From the NCBI GenBank assembly GCA_965119215.1, contig CBCPKK010000006.1, positions 84,411-148,410 on the forward strand: a stretch of 64,000 bases of DNA. The letters run 5' to 3'. Below are positions 46,021-54,020 of the stretch, in pieces. The notes beneath the pieces are model-generated. The model was not told the origin of the DNA. It searched no databases and worked only from the letters and a program-made list of their open reading frames with translations. Position 1 is the first letter of the stretch. Each line of letters opens with the position of its first letter. The stretch comes from Buttiauxella sp965119215. Its GTDB lineage: Bacteria > Pseudomonadota > Gammaproteobacteria > Enterobacterales > Enterobacteriaceae. The translations under genes were made by a program, and so were the position numbers.

Positions 46021-47166
46021 TTAGCTTTGCGCCACTTTGCGTGGGATAAAATCATTCGCCACTACTTCGCCTTTCTCATGGATCTGGCGAGGCTGTGGAA
46101 TTTGTGGGATCGCAACATCGAGATGTGGGAACAGCAATTCGCCGACGCGATACGCTTCTTCCAGATGCGGGTAGCCCGAGAGAATAAAGCTGTCTATCCC
46201 CAGTGCGGCATATTCATTAATGCGTTCTGCGACGGTAGGGCCATCACCTACCAGTGCCGTACCCGCGCCACCACGCACCAGGCCAACGCCTGCCCACAGG
46301 TTCGGGCTTATTTCCAGATTGTCGCGTTTACCGCCGTGCAACGCCGCCATGCGATGCTGGCCGACAGAGTCAGTACGGGCAAAAGCTGCCTGTGCTTTAG
46401 CAATGGTTTCATCATCAAGCTGAGAAATCAGGCGATTAGCCGCATCCCACGCCTCTTCATTCGTTTCACGCACAATAACGTGCAAGCGAATACCGAAACG
46501 AACAGTGCGCCCGTGGGCTGCGGCTTTAGCGCGAACTTGCTCGATTTTCTCTTTCACTAAATGCGGTGGTTCGCCCCAGGTGAGATACAGATCGACCTGC
46601 TCAGCCGCCAGATCCTGCGCCACATCCGAAGAACCGCCAAAGTAGAGCGGTGGACGCGGTTGCTGCACAGGAGGAAACAGCAGTTTCGCCCCTTTAACCT
46701 GAATATGTTTCCCTTCGTAATCCACCGTTTCGCCTTCCAGCACGCGACGCCAGATATGAGTAAATTCGGCTGATTCTTCATAACGTTCCTGATGATTCAG
46801 GAAAACGCCGTCCGCCGCTAACTCTTCCGGGTCGCTGCCGGTGACCAGATTAAACAACGCGCGTCCGTTGGAAAGCCTGTCGAGCGTAGCGGCCTGGCGT
46901 GCGGCAACTGTTGGTGAGATAACGCTCGGGCGTAGCGCCACGAGGAATTTCAAACGTTGTGTCACTGGAATCATTGATGCGGCAACCAGCCAGGCATCTT
47001 CACAAGAGCGGCCAGTTGGAATCAGCACGCCGGTGAAGCCTAGCCTGTCTGCTGCCTGAGCAATTTGTTGCAGGTACGCATGGTCAACCGGACGCGCAGC
47101 ATCGTTGCTGCCTAAATAGTGGCCATCGCCATGGGTAGGTAAAAACCAGAATAGATTGAGGCTCAT
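46021..47166 (-). CDS. ssuD: FMNH2-dependent alkanesulfonate monooxygenase
   Basis: This luciferase-like TIM-barrel enzyme uses FMNH2 from SsuE and O2 to release sulfite from C1-linked alkanesulfonates. The 381 residues match E. coli. The N-terminal FWFLPTHGDGHYLG and the LKFLVALRPSVISPTVAARQAATLDRLSNGR segment are characteristic. It overlaps ssuA by 4 nt, so the transporter and oxygenase are translationally coupled. Confidence 0.98.
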   Translation of the reverse strand: MSLNLFWFLPTHGDGHYLGSNDAARPVDHAYLQQIAQAADRLGFTGVLIPTGRSCEDAWLVAASMIPVTQRLKFLVALRPSVISPTVAARQAATLDRLSNGRALFNLVTGSDPEELAADGVFLNHQERYEESAEFTHIWRRVLEGETVDYEGKHIQVKGAKLLFPPVQQPRPPLYFGGSSDVAQDLAAEQVDLYLTWGEPPHLVKEKIEQVRAKAAAHGRTVRFGIRLHVIVRETNEEAWDAANRLISQLDDETIAKAQAAFARTDSVGQHRMAALHGGKRDNLEISPNLWAGVGLVRGGAGTALVGDGPTVAERINEYAALGIDSFILSGYPHLEEAYRVGELLFPHLDVAIPQIPQPRQIHEKGEVVANDFIPRKVAQS

Positions 47167-48140
47167 GATTTATCTCCGTTAGCTGTAGCCACGGGTTGCC
47201 AGATACGGGTGCGAATATCGACTTTTTTAGGCACTAAATGATTGTCATAGAACAGATCTGCGGTTTGCTGTTGCTTAGCAGCAGTCTCTGCGCTGACAGG
47301 GGTAATAACCGTTGGTGGACGGTGATCGAAATAGGTAGCGATGACGTTTTCAGGTAAACCCATCGTTTTTGCCAGCAGGGCAACGCTTTCGTCGCGTTGG
47401 CTACGGGTTAACGCATCTGCATCACTGAAGACTTTCAGAACGTGTTGCACGAATGGACCATTTTTTTCTGCATACGGACGAGAGGTGAGATAGAACGAAC
47501 CGGTTTGATTAAGCTCGCTGCCGTCCGTTAATACTCGAACACCGCCATTGAGCAGCACTGCGGAGTAGTACGGGTCCCAAATTGCCCAGGCATCAACATT
47601 GCCTTGTTGGAAGGCGGCGCGGGCATCGGCAGGGGTTAAGTACGCAGGCTGGACATCGGTAAATTTAAGCCCGGCTTTTTGCAATGCTCTTAACACCAGG
47701 TTGTGGGAACTGGAACCTTTCTGGAAAGCGATTTTATGGCCTTTGAGATCCGCGACTGTTTTTATCGGGCTGTTCTCTGGCACCAGAATCACTTCGGCTT
47801 TAGGTTTTGCCGGTTCTGAACCGACATACACCAGATCTGCTCCTGCGGCCTGAGCAAAGATTGGCGGGATATCACCGGTACTGCCGAGATCGATACTGCC
47901 GATATTCAGCGCTTCCAGCATTTGCGGGCCAGCGGGAAATTCAATCCACTGGAACTTCGTTTGCGGATACTCTTTTTCCAGTAGCTGGTGGCTTTTCGCC
48001 AGCACCATACTGACCGAGCCTTTTTGATAACCGATGCGCAACTGTTCTGGGCCTGTTTCGGCTGCGTGAAGCGTGGCACTCAAACTCAGTGCGCCCGTCA
48101 GCATCAGCCAGGGAGCGGTTCGTTTTAGCAGATTAAACAT
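47163..48140 (-). CDS. ssuA: Sulfonate-binding periplasmic protein SsuA
   Basis: This is the substrate-binding protein of the SsuABC importer. Signal peptide about 1-25 (LSATLHA-AE), then the mature type 2 periplasmic-binding fold with the GSIDLGSTGDIPPIFAQAAG and DAWAIWDPYYSA blocks. The start at 48140 (MFNLLKRTAPW) gives 325 residues against 319 in E. coli and has AAGGAG upstream. It overlaps the ssuE stop by 8 nt. Confidence 0.96.
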   Translation of the reverse strand: MFNLLKRTAPWLMLTGALSLSATLHAAETGPEQLRIGYQKGSVSMVLAKSHQLLEKEYPQTKFQWIEFPAGPQMLEALNIGSIDLGSTGDIPPIFAQAAGADLVYVGSEPAKPKAEVILVPENSPIKTVADLKGHKIAFQKGSSSHNLVLRALQKAGLKFTDVQPAYLTPADARAAFQQGNVDAWAIWDPYYSAVLLNGGVRVLTDGSELNQTGSFYLTSRPYAEKNGPFVQHVLKVFSDADALTRSQRDESVALLAKTMGLPENVIATYFDHRPPTVITPVSAETAAKQQQTADLFYDNHLVPKKVDIRTRIWQPVATANGDKS

Positions 48141-48708
48141 GAGCAACTCCTTGAGTTTTAAAAGGGGAGGCGACAATAAAATCCCGGCGGTGCAATGCCT
48201 GCCAGAACGTTTCCAGCGCGTCATCAAGGCGTTGTTGTAAGTTGTTGCTGAACACCGGCTTGTGCTGGTAATCCGCTATTTGGCTGTCATCAGCAAATAC
48301 GCCATGCAGAATTTCCTGAGCTTTCAGCGCATTAAGCACCGGTTTTAATGCGTAATCGACCGCCAACATGTGTGCCACGGTGCCGCCAGTGGCTAAAGGC
48401 AGAACGACCTTCTTGTCCAGAGCGCGTTCGGGAAGCAGGTCTAGCAGCGTTTTTAAGGCACCCGAAAATGAAGCCTTATAAACAGGCGTCGCGATGATCA
48501 CGCCATCGGCCTGCTGCAACTGTTCGTTTAACGCTAATAACGCCGGGCTATCGAAACGTGCGTACAGCAAATCCTCAGGGGCGAAGTTCTGCAGATGCCA
48601 GTGACACACCTCAATATCCAGAGCGCTTAATTTTTCGCGGGCATATTCCAGTAGCGCACTGGAACGGGATGGGAAGCGCGGGCTTCCAGCAAGGGTGATC
48701 ACACGCAT
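48133..48708 (-). CDS. ssuE: NADPH-dependent FMN reductase SsuE
   Basis: It supplies FMNH2 to SsuD. It has a flavodoxin-like fold, with N-terminal LAGSPRFPSRSSALL binding the FMN phosphate and ATPVYKASFSGALKTLLDLLP typical of the family. The 191 residues match E. coli. It is the first gene of ssuEADCB; AAGGAAACG precedes the ATG. Confidence 0.97.
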   Translation of the reverse strand: MRVITLAGSPRFPSRSSALLEYAREKLSALDIEVCHWHLQNFAPEDLLYARFDSPALLALNEQLQQADGVIIATPVYKASFSGALKTLLDLLPERALDKKVVLPLATGGTVAHMLAVDYALKPVLNALKAQEILHGVFADDSQIADYQHKPVFSNNLQQRLDDALETFWQALHRRDFIVASPFKTQGVAHV

Positions 48709-48845
48709 ATCGTTTCCTTATAACTAATTTTTTGCTTTTAGATAACATTGATAACAATTGAGTGTGATAATCGCGCAGAAGTGTTATTCCACTAAATGAT
48801 TTATATGGAAAACAATAGTGAAAAAATGCATAACAAGCAGGAGGG
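48709..48845 (-). promoter_or_regulatory. Upstream region of the ssu operon
   Basis: This AT-rich stretch holds the tandem GATAAC-ATT-GATAAC (48741-48755) and another GATAAT. In E. coli the operon is activated by Cbl and CysB under sulfate starvation, so the binding sites should be here. I cannot assign them to exact bases. Confidence 0.35.
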
Positions 48846-48861
48846 AGGAAAACGTTTGCGC
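48846..48861. promoter_or_regulatory. PurR operator upstream of pyrD
   Basis: AGGAAAACGTTTGCGC matches the PurR consensus ANGCAANCGNTTNCNT with two mismatches and keeps the central AACGTT. E. coli pyrD is a known PurR target. Confidence 0.65.
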
Positions 48862-48912
48862 TGATTCGGCCTTTTTTGTCACAGGTCAATTCCATTCCGT
48901 GACGTTATCATT

Positions 48913-48941
48913 GATAATATCGCCCCAGTTTGCATACTGGG
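48913..48941 (+). promoter_or_regulatory. pyrD promoter and 5' hairpin for start-site switching
   Basis: The -10 box GATAAT (48913-48918) places +1 in CCCCAG (48923-48928). A perfect CCCAGT/ACTGGG stem (48924-48929 with 48936-48941) begins at the first transcribed bases and ends just before the TGGAG ribosome binding site. In E. coli pyrD, C-initiated transcripts made when CTP is plentiful form such a hairpin and block translation, while purine-initiated ones escape. Confidence 0.7.
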
Positions 48942-48956
48942 AATTCTGGAGTGTTC

Positions 48957-49967
48957 ATGTACTATCCCTTCGTTCGTAAAGCCCTATTCAAGCTCGATCC
49001 CGAGCGCGCTCATGAAGTGACATTTCAGCAATTGCGTCGTGTAACAGGTACACCTCTCGAATGGCTGGTGCGTCAAAACGTGCCATCTAAACCTGTGACC
49101 TGCATGGGGCTGACGTTTAAGAACCCACTAGGGCTTGCCGCGGGTCTGGATAAAAACGGTGAGTGCATTGATGCACTGGGTGCCATGGGCTTTGGCTCAA
49201 TTGAGATTGGTACCGTAACGCCTCGTCCACAGCCTGGAAATGACAAGCCGCGGATCTTTCGTCTGGTAGAAGCAGAAGGTTTGATCAACCGCATGGGCTT
49301 CAATAACCACGGCGTTGATAACCTGGTTGAGAATGTCAAAAAATCCCATTTCGACGGGGTGCTGGGCATTAATATCGGTAAGAATAAAGACACCCCAGTT
49401 GAGCAAGGTAAAGATGACTATTTGATCTGCATGGATAAAATTTATCCTTATGCTGGTTATATTGCGATCAATATTTCCTCGCCAAATACGCCTGGATTAC
49501 GCTCGCTGCAATACGGCGAAGCGTTAGACGATCTTTTAGCGGCGATTAAAAATAAGCAGCAGGCACTTCAGCAATTGCATCATAAATATGTGCCGGTCGC
49601 TGTGAAGATCGCGCCGGATCTTTCTGAAGAAGAATTGATCCAGGTTGCCGACAGTTTAGTTCGCCATAATATTGATGGTGTTATTGCAACCAATACAACA
49701 TTGGATCGTAGTCTGGTTCAGGGCATGAAATATTGCGATGAAATGGGTGGGTTAAGTGGCCGTCCAGTTCAATTGAAGAGTACAGAAATTATTCGTCGAC
49801 TGTCGCAGGAATTAAATGGCCGCTTGCCGATTATTGGTGTCGGCGGTATTGATTCTGTGATTGCCGCTCGCGAGAAGATGGCAGCGGGTGCCTCACTGGT
49901 TCAAATATATTCTGGTTTCATATTTAAAGGCCCACCGCTGATTAAAGAAATCATTTCAGGTCTCTAA
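48957..49967 (+). CDS. pyrD: Dihydroorotate dehydrogenase (quinone)
   Basis: This class 2, membrane-associated, FMN enzyme carries out the fourth step of pyrimidine synthesis. The N-terminal helix MYYPFVRKALFKLDPERAH provides the quinone tunnel and membrane contact. The catalytic base serine lies in NISSPNTPGL, and FMN-binding GVGGIDS is near the end. The start at 48957 gives 336 residues, as in E. coli, with TGGAG upstream; an in-frame ATG at 48930 lies within the leader hairpin. Confidence 0.98.
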   Translation: MYYPFVRKALFKLDPERAHEVTFQQLRRVTGTPLEWLVRQNVPSKPVTCMGLTFKNPLGLAAGLDKNGECIDALGAMGFGSIEIGTVTPRPQPGNDKPRIFRLVEAEGLINRMGFNNHGVDNLVENVKKSHFDGVLGINIGKNKDTPVEQGKDDYLICMDKIYPYAGYIAINISSPNTPGLRSLQYGEALDDLLAAIKNKQQALQQLHHKYVPVAVKIAPDLSEEELIQVADSLVRHNIDGVIATNTTLDRSLVQGMKYCDEMGGLSGRPVQLKSTEIIRRLSQELNGRLPIIGVGGIDSVIAAREKMAAGASLVQIYSGFIFKGPPLIKEIISGL

Positions 49968-49982
49968 TCATTTTACTTTCAG

Positions 49983-50018
49983 ACAACCGGGGCTTTATTT
50001 TCCGCCCTGGTTGTTTTA
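49983..50018 (+). terminator. pyrD terminator
   Basis: ACAACCGGGGC pairs with GCCCTGGTTGT (one mismatch/bulge), followed by TTTAT, 16 bp after the pyrD stop. Confidence 0.7.
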
Positions 50019-50131
50019 TATTCCATCACTGTTGCTAATTTGCACATATTAGTCTTTTATTAATGTGTTCATTAACGAGGCGGCGATAAGGATATTTTAA
50101 ATCGCAGGAATAGACGAAAGGGCAAATAGTT

Positions 50132-50674
50132 ATGCGGATTAAACCGGACGATAATTGGCGTTGGTATTATGATGAAGAGCATGATCGCATGATGCTCGAT
50201 TTAGCCAATGGTATGCTTTTCCGTTCACGTTTCCCACGCAAAATGCTGACGCCCGATGCCTTTGAAAACACAGGTTTTTGTGTTGATGATGCTGCGTTGT
50301 TCTTTTCCTTTGAAGATAAATGTCGTGACCTGGTATTAAGTAAAGAACAGCGTGCAGAATTGGTATTAAATGCGCTGGTGGCCATTCGTTATCTCAAGCC
50401 GCAAATGCCAAAAAGCTGGCACTTTATCTCTCATGGAGAATGCTGGCAGCCGATAGCAGGCGATGCTGCTTGCGTATGGTTGAGTGATGATATGCAGCAG
50501 GTCAATCTGCTGGTGGTGGAAACGGGCGATAACGCAGCACTGTGTTTACTGGCACAACCGGGTTTACAACTCGCTGGCCGTACTATGCAGCTTGGTGATG
50601 CGATCAAAGTGATGAACGACAGATTAAAGCCGCAGCCCGCAAGCAACGACCTCAATCTGGATAAAGCGGTTTAA
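50132..50674 (+). CDS. zapC: Cell division protein ZapC
   Basis: This cytosolic Z-ring-associated protein promotes lateral bundling of FtsZ filaments. The 180 residues match E. coli ZapC (YcbW). The conserved opening MRIKPDDNWRWYYDEEHDRMMLDL and ESLAND-like FSFEDKCRDLVL block are intact. It converges on ycbX, and the stop codons overlap by 4 nt in TTAA. Confidence 0.95.
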   Translation: MRIKPDDNWRWYYDEEHDRMMLDLANGMLFRSRFPRKMLTPDAFENTGFCVDDAALFFSFEDKCRDLVLSKEQRAELVLNALVAIRYLKPQMPKSWHFISHGECWQPIAGDAACVWLSDDMQQVNLLVVETGDNAALCLLAQPGLQLAGRTMQLGDAIKVMNDRLKPQPASNDLNLDKAV

Positions 50675-51783
50675 TTTCCAGCCAGTTCCACATTACCCGC
50701 CGGAATACAGCTACAACACAAGATAGTGCCGTCATCGCTGATAGCGCTTTTCTTCAATGCTTTAACTTCTCCACTGACTAATTTAATTCGGCAACTGCCA
50801 CAGATTCCGGCCCGACAAGAATAGGGCACACGGATACCTTGTTGTTCGAGTTGCTCAAGTAATATTTGCTGATTGTTACCGCGAAATTGTTGGCCCTGCC
50901 AGTCAATGGCGACGGTGCTTTCTTGCTGCTCAAAGGTTTCAATTTCTTCAGCCACAGCACCCGCGCCGTAAACTCTGGCTGGTTTTGTTTTCAGCACTTC
51001 TAGCTCATCGCCGACACGGATAATGCCACTGTTACGGGCAATCAGATTCTGTCCGAAGTCGACATCACCACTATCAAGCGCTGTGCGGAAACTTTGCAGC
51101 GTTGCCAGCGGCTCACCGCCTGGATGCTTGCGCCCGCGTTCCGGGCTGACCGTCGTGAAAATACAGCGGCTGCAAGGTTTGGCGACATCAAACGTTACAT
51201 CACCAATGCGCACGACCTGCCATTTGTCTTCTTCCCACGCCTGCGCACCGGTTATCACGATGTTGGGGCGAAACTGCGTCATCTTCACACTCGCCGGGCA
51301 ACGGTTTTGTAAATCGCGCAGAGACGCTTCGTTGGCAAGCAGGAAAGGAAAACCATCGGCAAAAGACAGTGGCACTTCTTCGTGACGTTTAACGCGGCGC
51401 GTTAAAGTTTCACCCAACCAGCGTAGTTGCACAGGCCGTGAAAAAAAGCCGGTTAGCCATTGGTTGATTGCATCGGGGGCTATTTGAGCGGTGAAATGAT
51501 TTCCCCAAACTTCAGTCGGTTCTGCTTCTGGTTTAAAATCCGCAAAACGAACGGTGGCGGAGCTACCATCCGGGGCACTAAGGAATAAACCGTCATGCGT
51601 GATAGCTGGGGTGAACAGCACCATTTGCGGAAACTGGCGCGCGGTAATAAAAGTACCGTCGGGTTCTGTCACCATAAAAATACGATCAAAGGCTAAACCG
51701 CTGCTGGTTGCCTGTGCATGCGAGAGCGCAAGCCCGCGCATAGATTTCACCGGGTGAATGTAAAGTTGGGATAAGGTGATCAT
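50671..51783 (-). CDS. ycbX: MOSC and 2Fe-2S ferredoxin-domain protein YcbX
   Basis: This molybdenum-cofactor protein participates in E. coli detoxification of N-hydroxylated base analogues such as 6-hydroxylaminopurine. Domain order: MOSC N-terminal beta barrel (YIHPVKSMRG), MOSC domain with the cofactor-binding CSRC segment in VAKPCSRCIFTTVSPERG, then a plant-type ferredoxin domain with C323, C328, C331 and C357/C359. The start at 51783 (MITLSQLYIHPVKS) has GGAG upstream and gives 370 residues. Confidence 0.95.
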   Translation of the reverse strand: MITLSQLYIHPVKSMRGLALSHAQATSSGLAFDRIFMVTEPDGTFITARQFPQMVLFTPAITHDGLFLSAPDGSSATVRFADFKPEAEPTEVWGNHFTAQIAPDAINQWLTGFFSRPVQLRWLGETLTRRVKRHEEVPLSFADGFPFLLANEASLRDLQNRCPASVKMTQFRPNIVITGAQAWEEDKWQVVRIGDVTFDVAKPCSRCIFTTVSPERGRKHPGGEPLATLQSFRTALDSGDVDFGQNLIARNSGIIRVGDELEVLKTKPARVYGAGAVAEEIETFEQQESTVAIDWQGQQFRGNNQQILLEQLEQQGIRVPYSCRAGICGSCRIKLVSGEVKALKKSAISDDGTILCCSCIPAGNVELAGN

Positions 51784-51830
51784 CGCGCTCTCCATGCAGA
51801 AATAAATAGGCAATATAAGAGGGCAACTTT

Positions 51831-51858
51831 ATGACATGCGTGGCGGATTGGCTATAAT
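51831..51858 (+). promoter_or_regulatory. Promoter for rlmL-uup-pqiABC
   Basis: ATGACA (51831-51836), a 16-bp spacer and a consensus TATAAT (51853-51858) lie 40 bp before rlmL, in the divergent space with ycbX. Confidence 0.65.
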
Positions 51859-51897
51859 GCGCCACAATTTTCTTTTTACACCTGATTAAGTGACGAT

Positions 51898-54015
51898 ATG
51901 AATTCTCTGTTTGCCAGTACGGCGCGTGGGCTTGAAGAGCTATTAAAAACTGAACTGGAGGGCCTTGGTGCGCAAGCATGCCAGGTGGTTCAGGGCGGCG
52001 TACATTACCAGGGGGACTCACGTCTGCTCTATCAAAGCCTGATGTGGAGCCGCCTTGCGTCCCGCATTCTGCTGCCATTAAACGAATGCAAAGTATATAG
52101 CGACCTGGATTTGTACCTCGGCGTACAGACCATCGACTGGCCAGCGCTGTTTGGGCCGGATGCCACCTTTGCGGTGCATTTCAGCGGCCTGAACGACGTT
52201 ATTCGTAACAGCCAGTACGGCGCACTAAAAGTAAAAGATGCGATTGTTGACTCCTTCACACGCAAAAATTTAGAACGTCCAAACGTTGAGCGTGAACAAC
52301 CCGATCTGCGCATTAACGTCTGGCTTAATCGTGATACCGCAAGCATTGCGCTGGATCTGAGCGGCGAAGGCCTGCATCAGCGCGGCTACCGTGACAGCAC
52401 CGGTGTGGCACCGATTAAAGAAACACTGGCATCAGCCATTGTTATGCGTTCAGGCTGGCAGCCGGGTACACCGCTGCTCGACCCAATGTGCGGTTCCGGT
52501 ACGCTGCTGATTGAAGCGGCGATGATTGCCACCGACCGTGCGCCTGGTTTGCACCGTAAGCACTGGGGATTCCTCGGCTGGGCGAATCATGATGTGGACT
52601 TGTGGAAAGAAATCACTACCGAAGCGCAGGTTCGTGCACGTAAAGGCCTGGGTGAATACACCTCGCGTTTCTATGGTTCGGATAACGACTCGCGTGTAAT
52701 CGAACGCGCTCGCGCTAACACTCGTCGTGCGGGTCTTGCGGATATCATCAGCTATGAAGTACGTGATGTCGCTAAACTGGACAATCCGCTGCCAGAAGGC
52801 CCTGTAGGTACGGTTATCAGCAACCCGCCATATGGCGAGCGTATGGATAGCGAACCTGCACTTATCGCGTTGCATAGCCTGTTGGGCCGCAACATGAAGA
52901 GCCATTTCGGCGGCTGGAACTTGTCGCTGTTTAGTGCGTCGCCAGATTTGCTCAGCTGCCTGCAATTGCGTGCAGAACGTCAGTTTAAAGCGAGAAACGG
53001 CCCGCTGGATTGCGTGCAGAAAAACTACCAGCTGTCAGCAACCAGTACCGGTGCAACGCCAGGCCAAATTGCTGATGATTACGCGAACCGCCTGCGCAAA
53101 AACGCCAAAAAGCTCGACAAATGGGCGCGCCAGGAAGGTATCGAATGCTACCGAATTTATGATGCCGATTTGCCGGAATATAACGTCGCCGTTGACCGTT
53201 ACGGCGAATGGGTTGTGGTGCAGGAATATGCACCACCAAAAACTGTTGATGCCAATAAAGCACGCCAGCGCCTGTTCGATGTGATTGCCGCAACGCTTTC
53301 CGTGCTGGAATTGCCATCCAACAGACTGATTCTGAAAACCCGTGAGCGCCAGAAAGGGAACAGCCAGTATCAGAAAATGGATGAGAAAGGTCATTTCATG
53401 GAGGTCAGCGAATATAACGCTCGCCTGTGGGTTAACCTGACTGATTATCTCGATACCGGTTTGTTCCTCGACCACCGTATTGCGCGCCAAATGCTGGGCA
53501 AAATGAGCAAAGGGAAAGATTTCCTTAACCTGTTTGCTTATACCGGTACTGCGACAGTTCACGCAGGTTTAGGCGGTGCAAAAACGACGACCACCGTCGA
53601 TATGTCCCGTACTTATCTGGAGTGGGCTGAGCGTAACCTGCGTCTCAACGGCTTGAGTGGCCGTGCGCACCGCCTGATTCAGGCTGATTGCCTGGGCTGG
53701 TTGCGTGAAACCGACGAACAGTTTGATCTGATTTTTATCGATCCACCGACGTTCTCGAACTCAAAACGTATGGAAGAATCTTTTGATGTGCAACGCGATC
53801 ATCTGGTGCTGATGAAAGATCTTCAGCGTCTGTTGCGCCATGGCGGCACTATCATGTTCTCCAATAATAAACGCGGCTTCAAAATGGACTTTGACGGGCT
53901 AGCTAACCTGGGCTTGAACGCGCAGGAAATTACTCAGAAAACTCAGTCGCAAGACTTTGCCCGTAATCGCCAAATTCATAACTGCTGGCTCGTGACTCAC
54001 GCAGCCAAGGATTAA
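51898..54015 (+). CDS. rlmL: Bifunctional 23S rRNA methyltransferase RlmKL
   Basis: This fused enzyme makes m2G2445 (N-terminal RlmL part) and m7G2069 (C-terminal RlmK part) in 23S rRNA. An N-terminal THUMP domain (about 1-155) precedes the first SAM domain, with DPMCGSGT and NPPYGER. The second SAM domain has DPPTFSNSKRM and LNLFAYTGTATVHAGLGGA. The 705 residues compare with 702 in E. coli. The gene lies 5 bp upstream of uup, another ribosome-related gene. Confidence 0.97.
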   Translation: MNSLFASTARGLEELLKTELEGLGAQACQVVQGGVHYQGDSRLLYQSLMWSRLASRILLPLNECKVYSDLDLYLGVQTIDWPALFGPDATFAVHFSGLNDVIRNSQYGALKVKDAIVDSFTRKNLERPNVEREQPDLRINVWLNRDTASIALDLSGEGLHQRGYRDSTGVAPIKETLASAIVMRSGWQPGTPLLDPMCGSGTLLIEAAMIATDRAPGLHRKHWGFLGWANHDVDLWKEITTEAQVRARKGLGEYTSRFYGSDNDSRVIERARANTRRAGLADIISYEVRDVAKLDNPLPEGPVGTVISNPPYGERMDSEPALIALHSLLGRNMKSHFGGWNLSLFSASPDLLSCLQLRAERQFKARNGPLDCVQKNYQLSATSTGATPGQIADDYANRLRKNAKKLDKWARQEGIECYRIYDADLPEYNVAVDRYGEWVVVQEYAPPKTVDANKARQRLFDVIAATLSVLELPSNRLILKTRERQKGNSQYQKMDEKGHFMEVSEYNARLWVNLTDYLDTGLFLDHRIARQMLGKMSKGKDFLNLFAYTGTATVHAGLGGAKTTTTVDMSRTYLEWAERNLRLNGLSGRAHRLIQADCLGWLRETDEQFDLIFIDPPTFSNSKRMEESFDVQRDHLVLMKDLQRLLRHGGTIMFSNNKRGFKMDFDGLANLGLNAQEITQKTQSQDFARNRQIHNCWLVTHAAKD

Positions 54016-54020
54016 TTTTT

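Noticed and set aside
48891..48909. matS-like GTGACGTTATCAT near pyrD
   Set aside because: Two mismatches in a short motif, overlapping the pyrD promoter; chance occurrence is likely.
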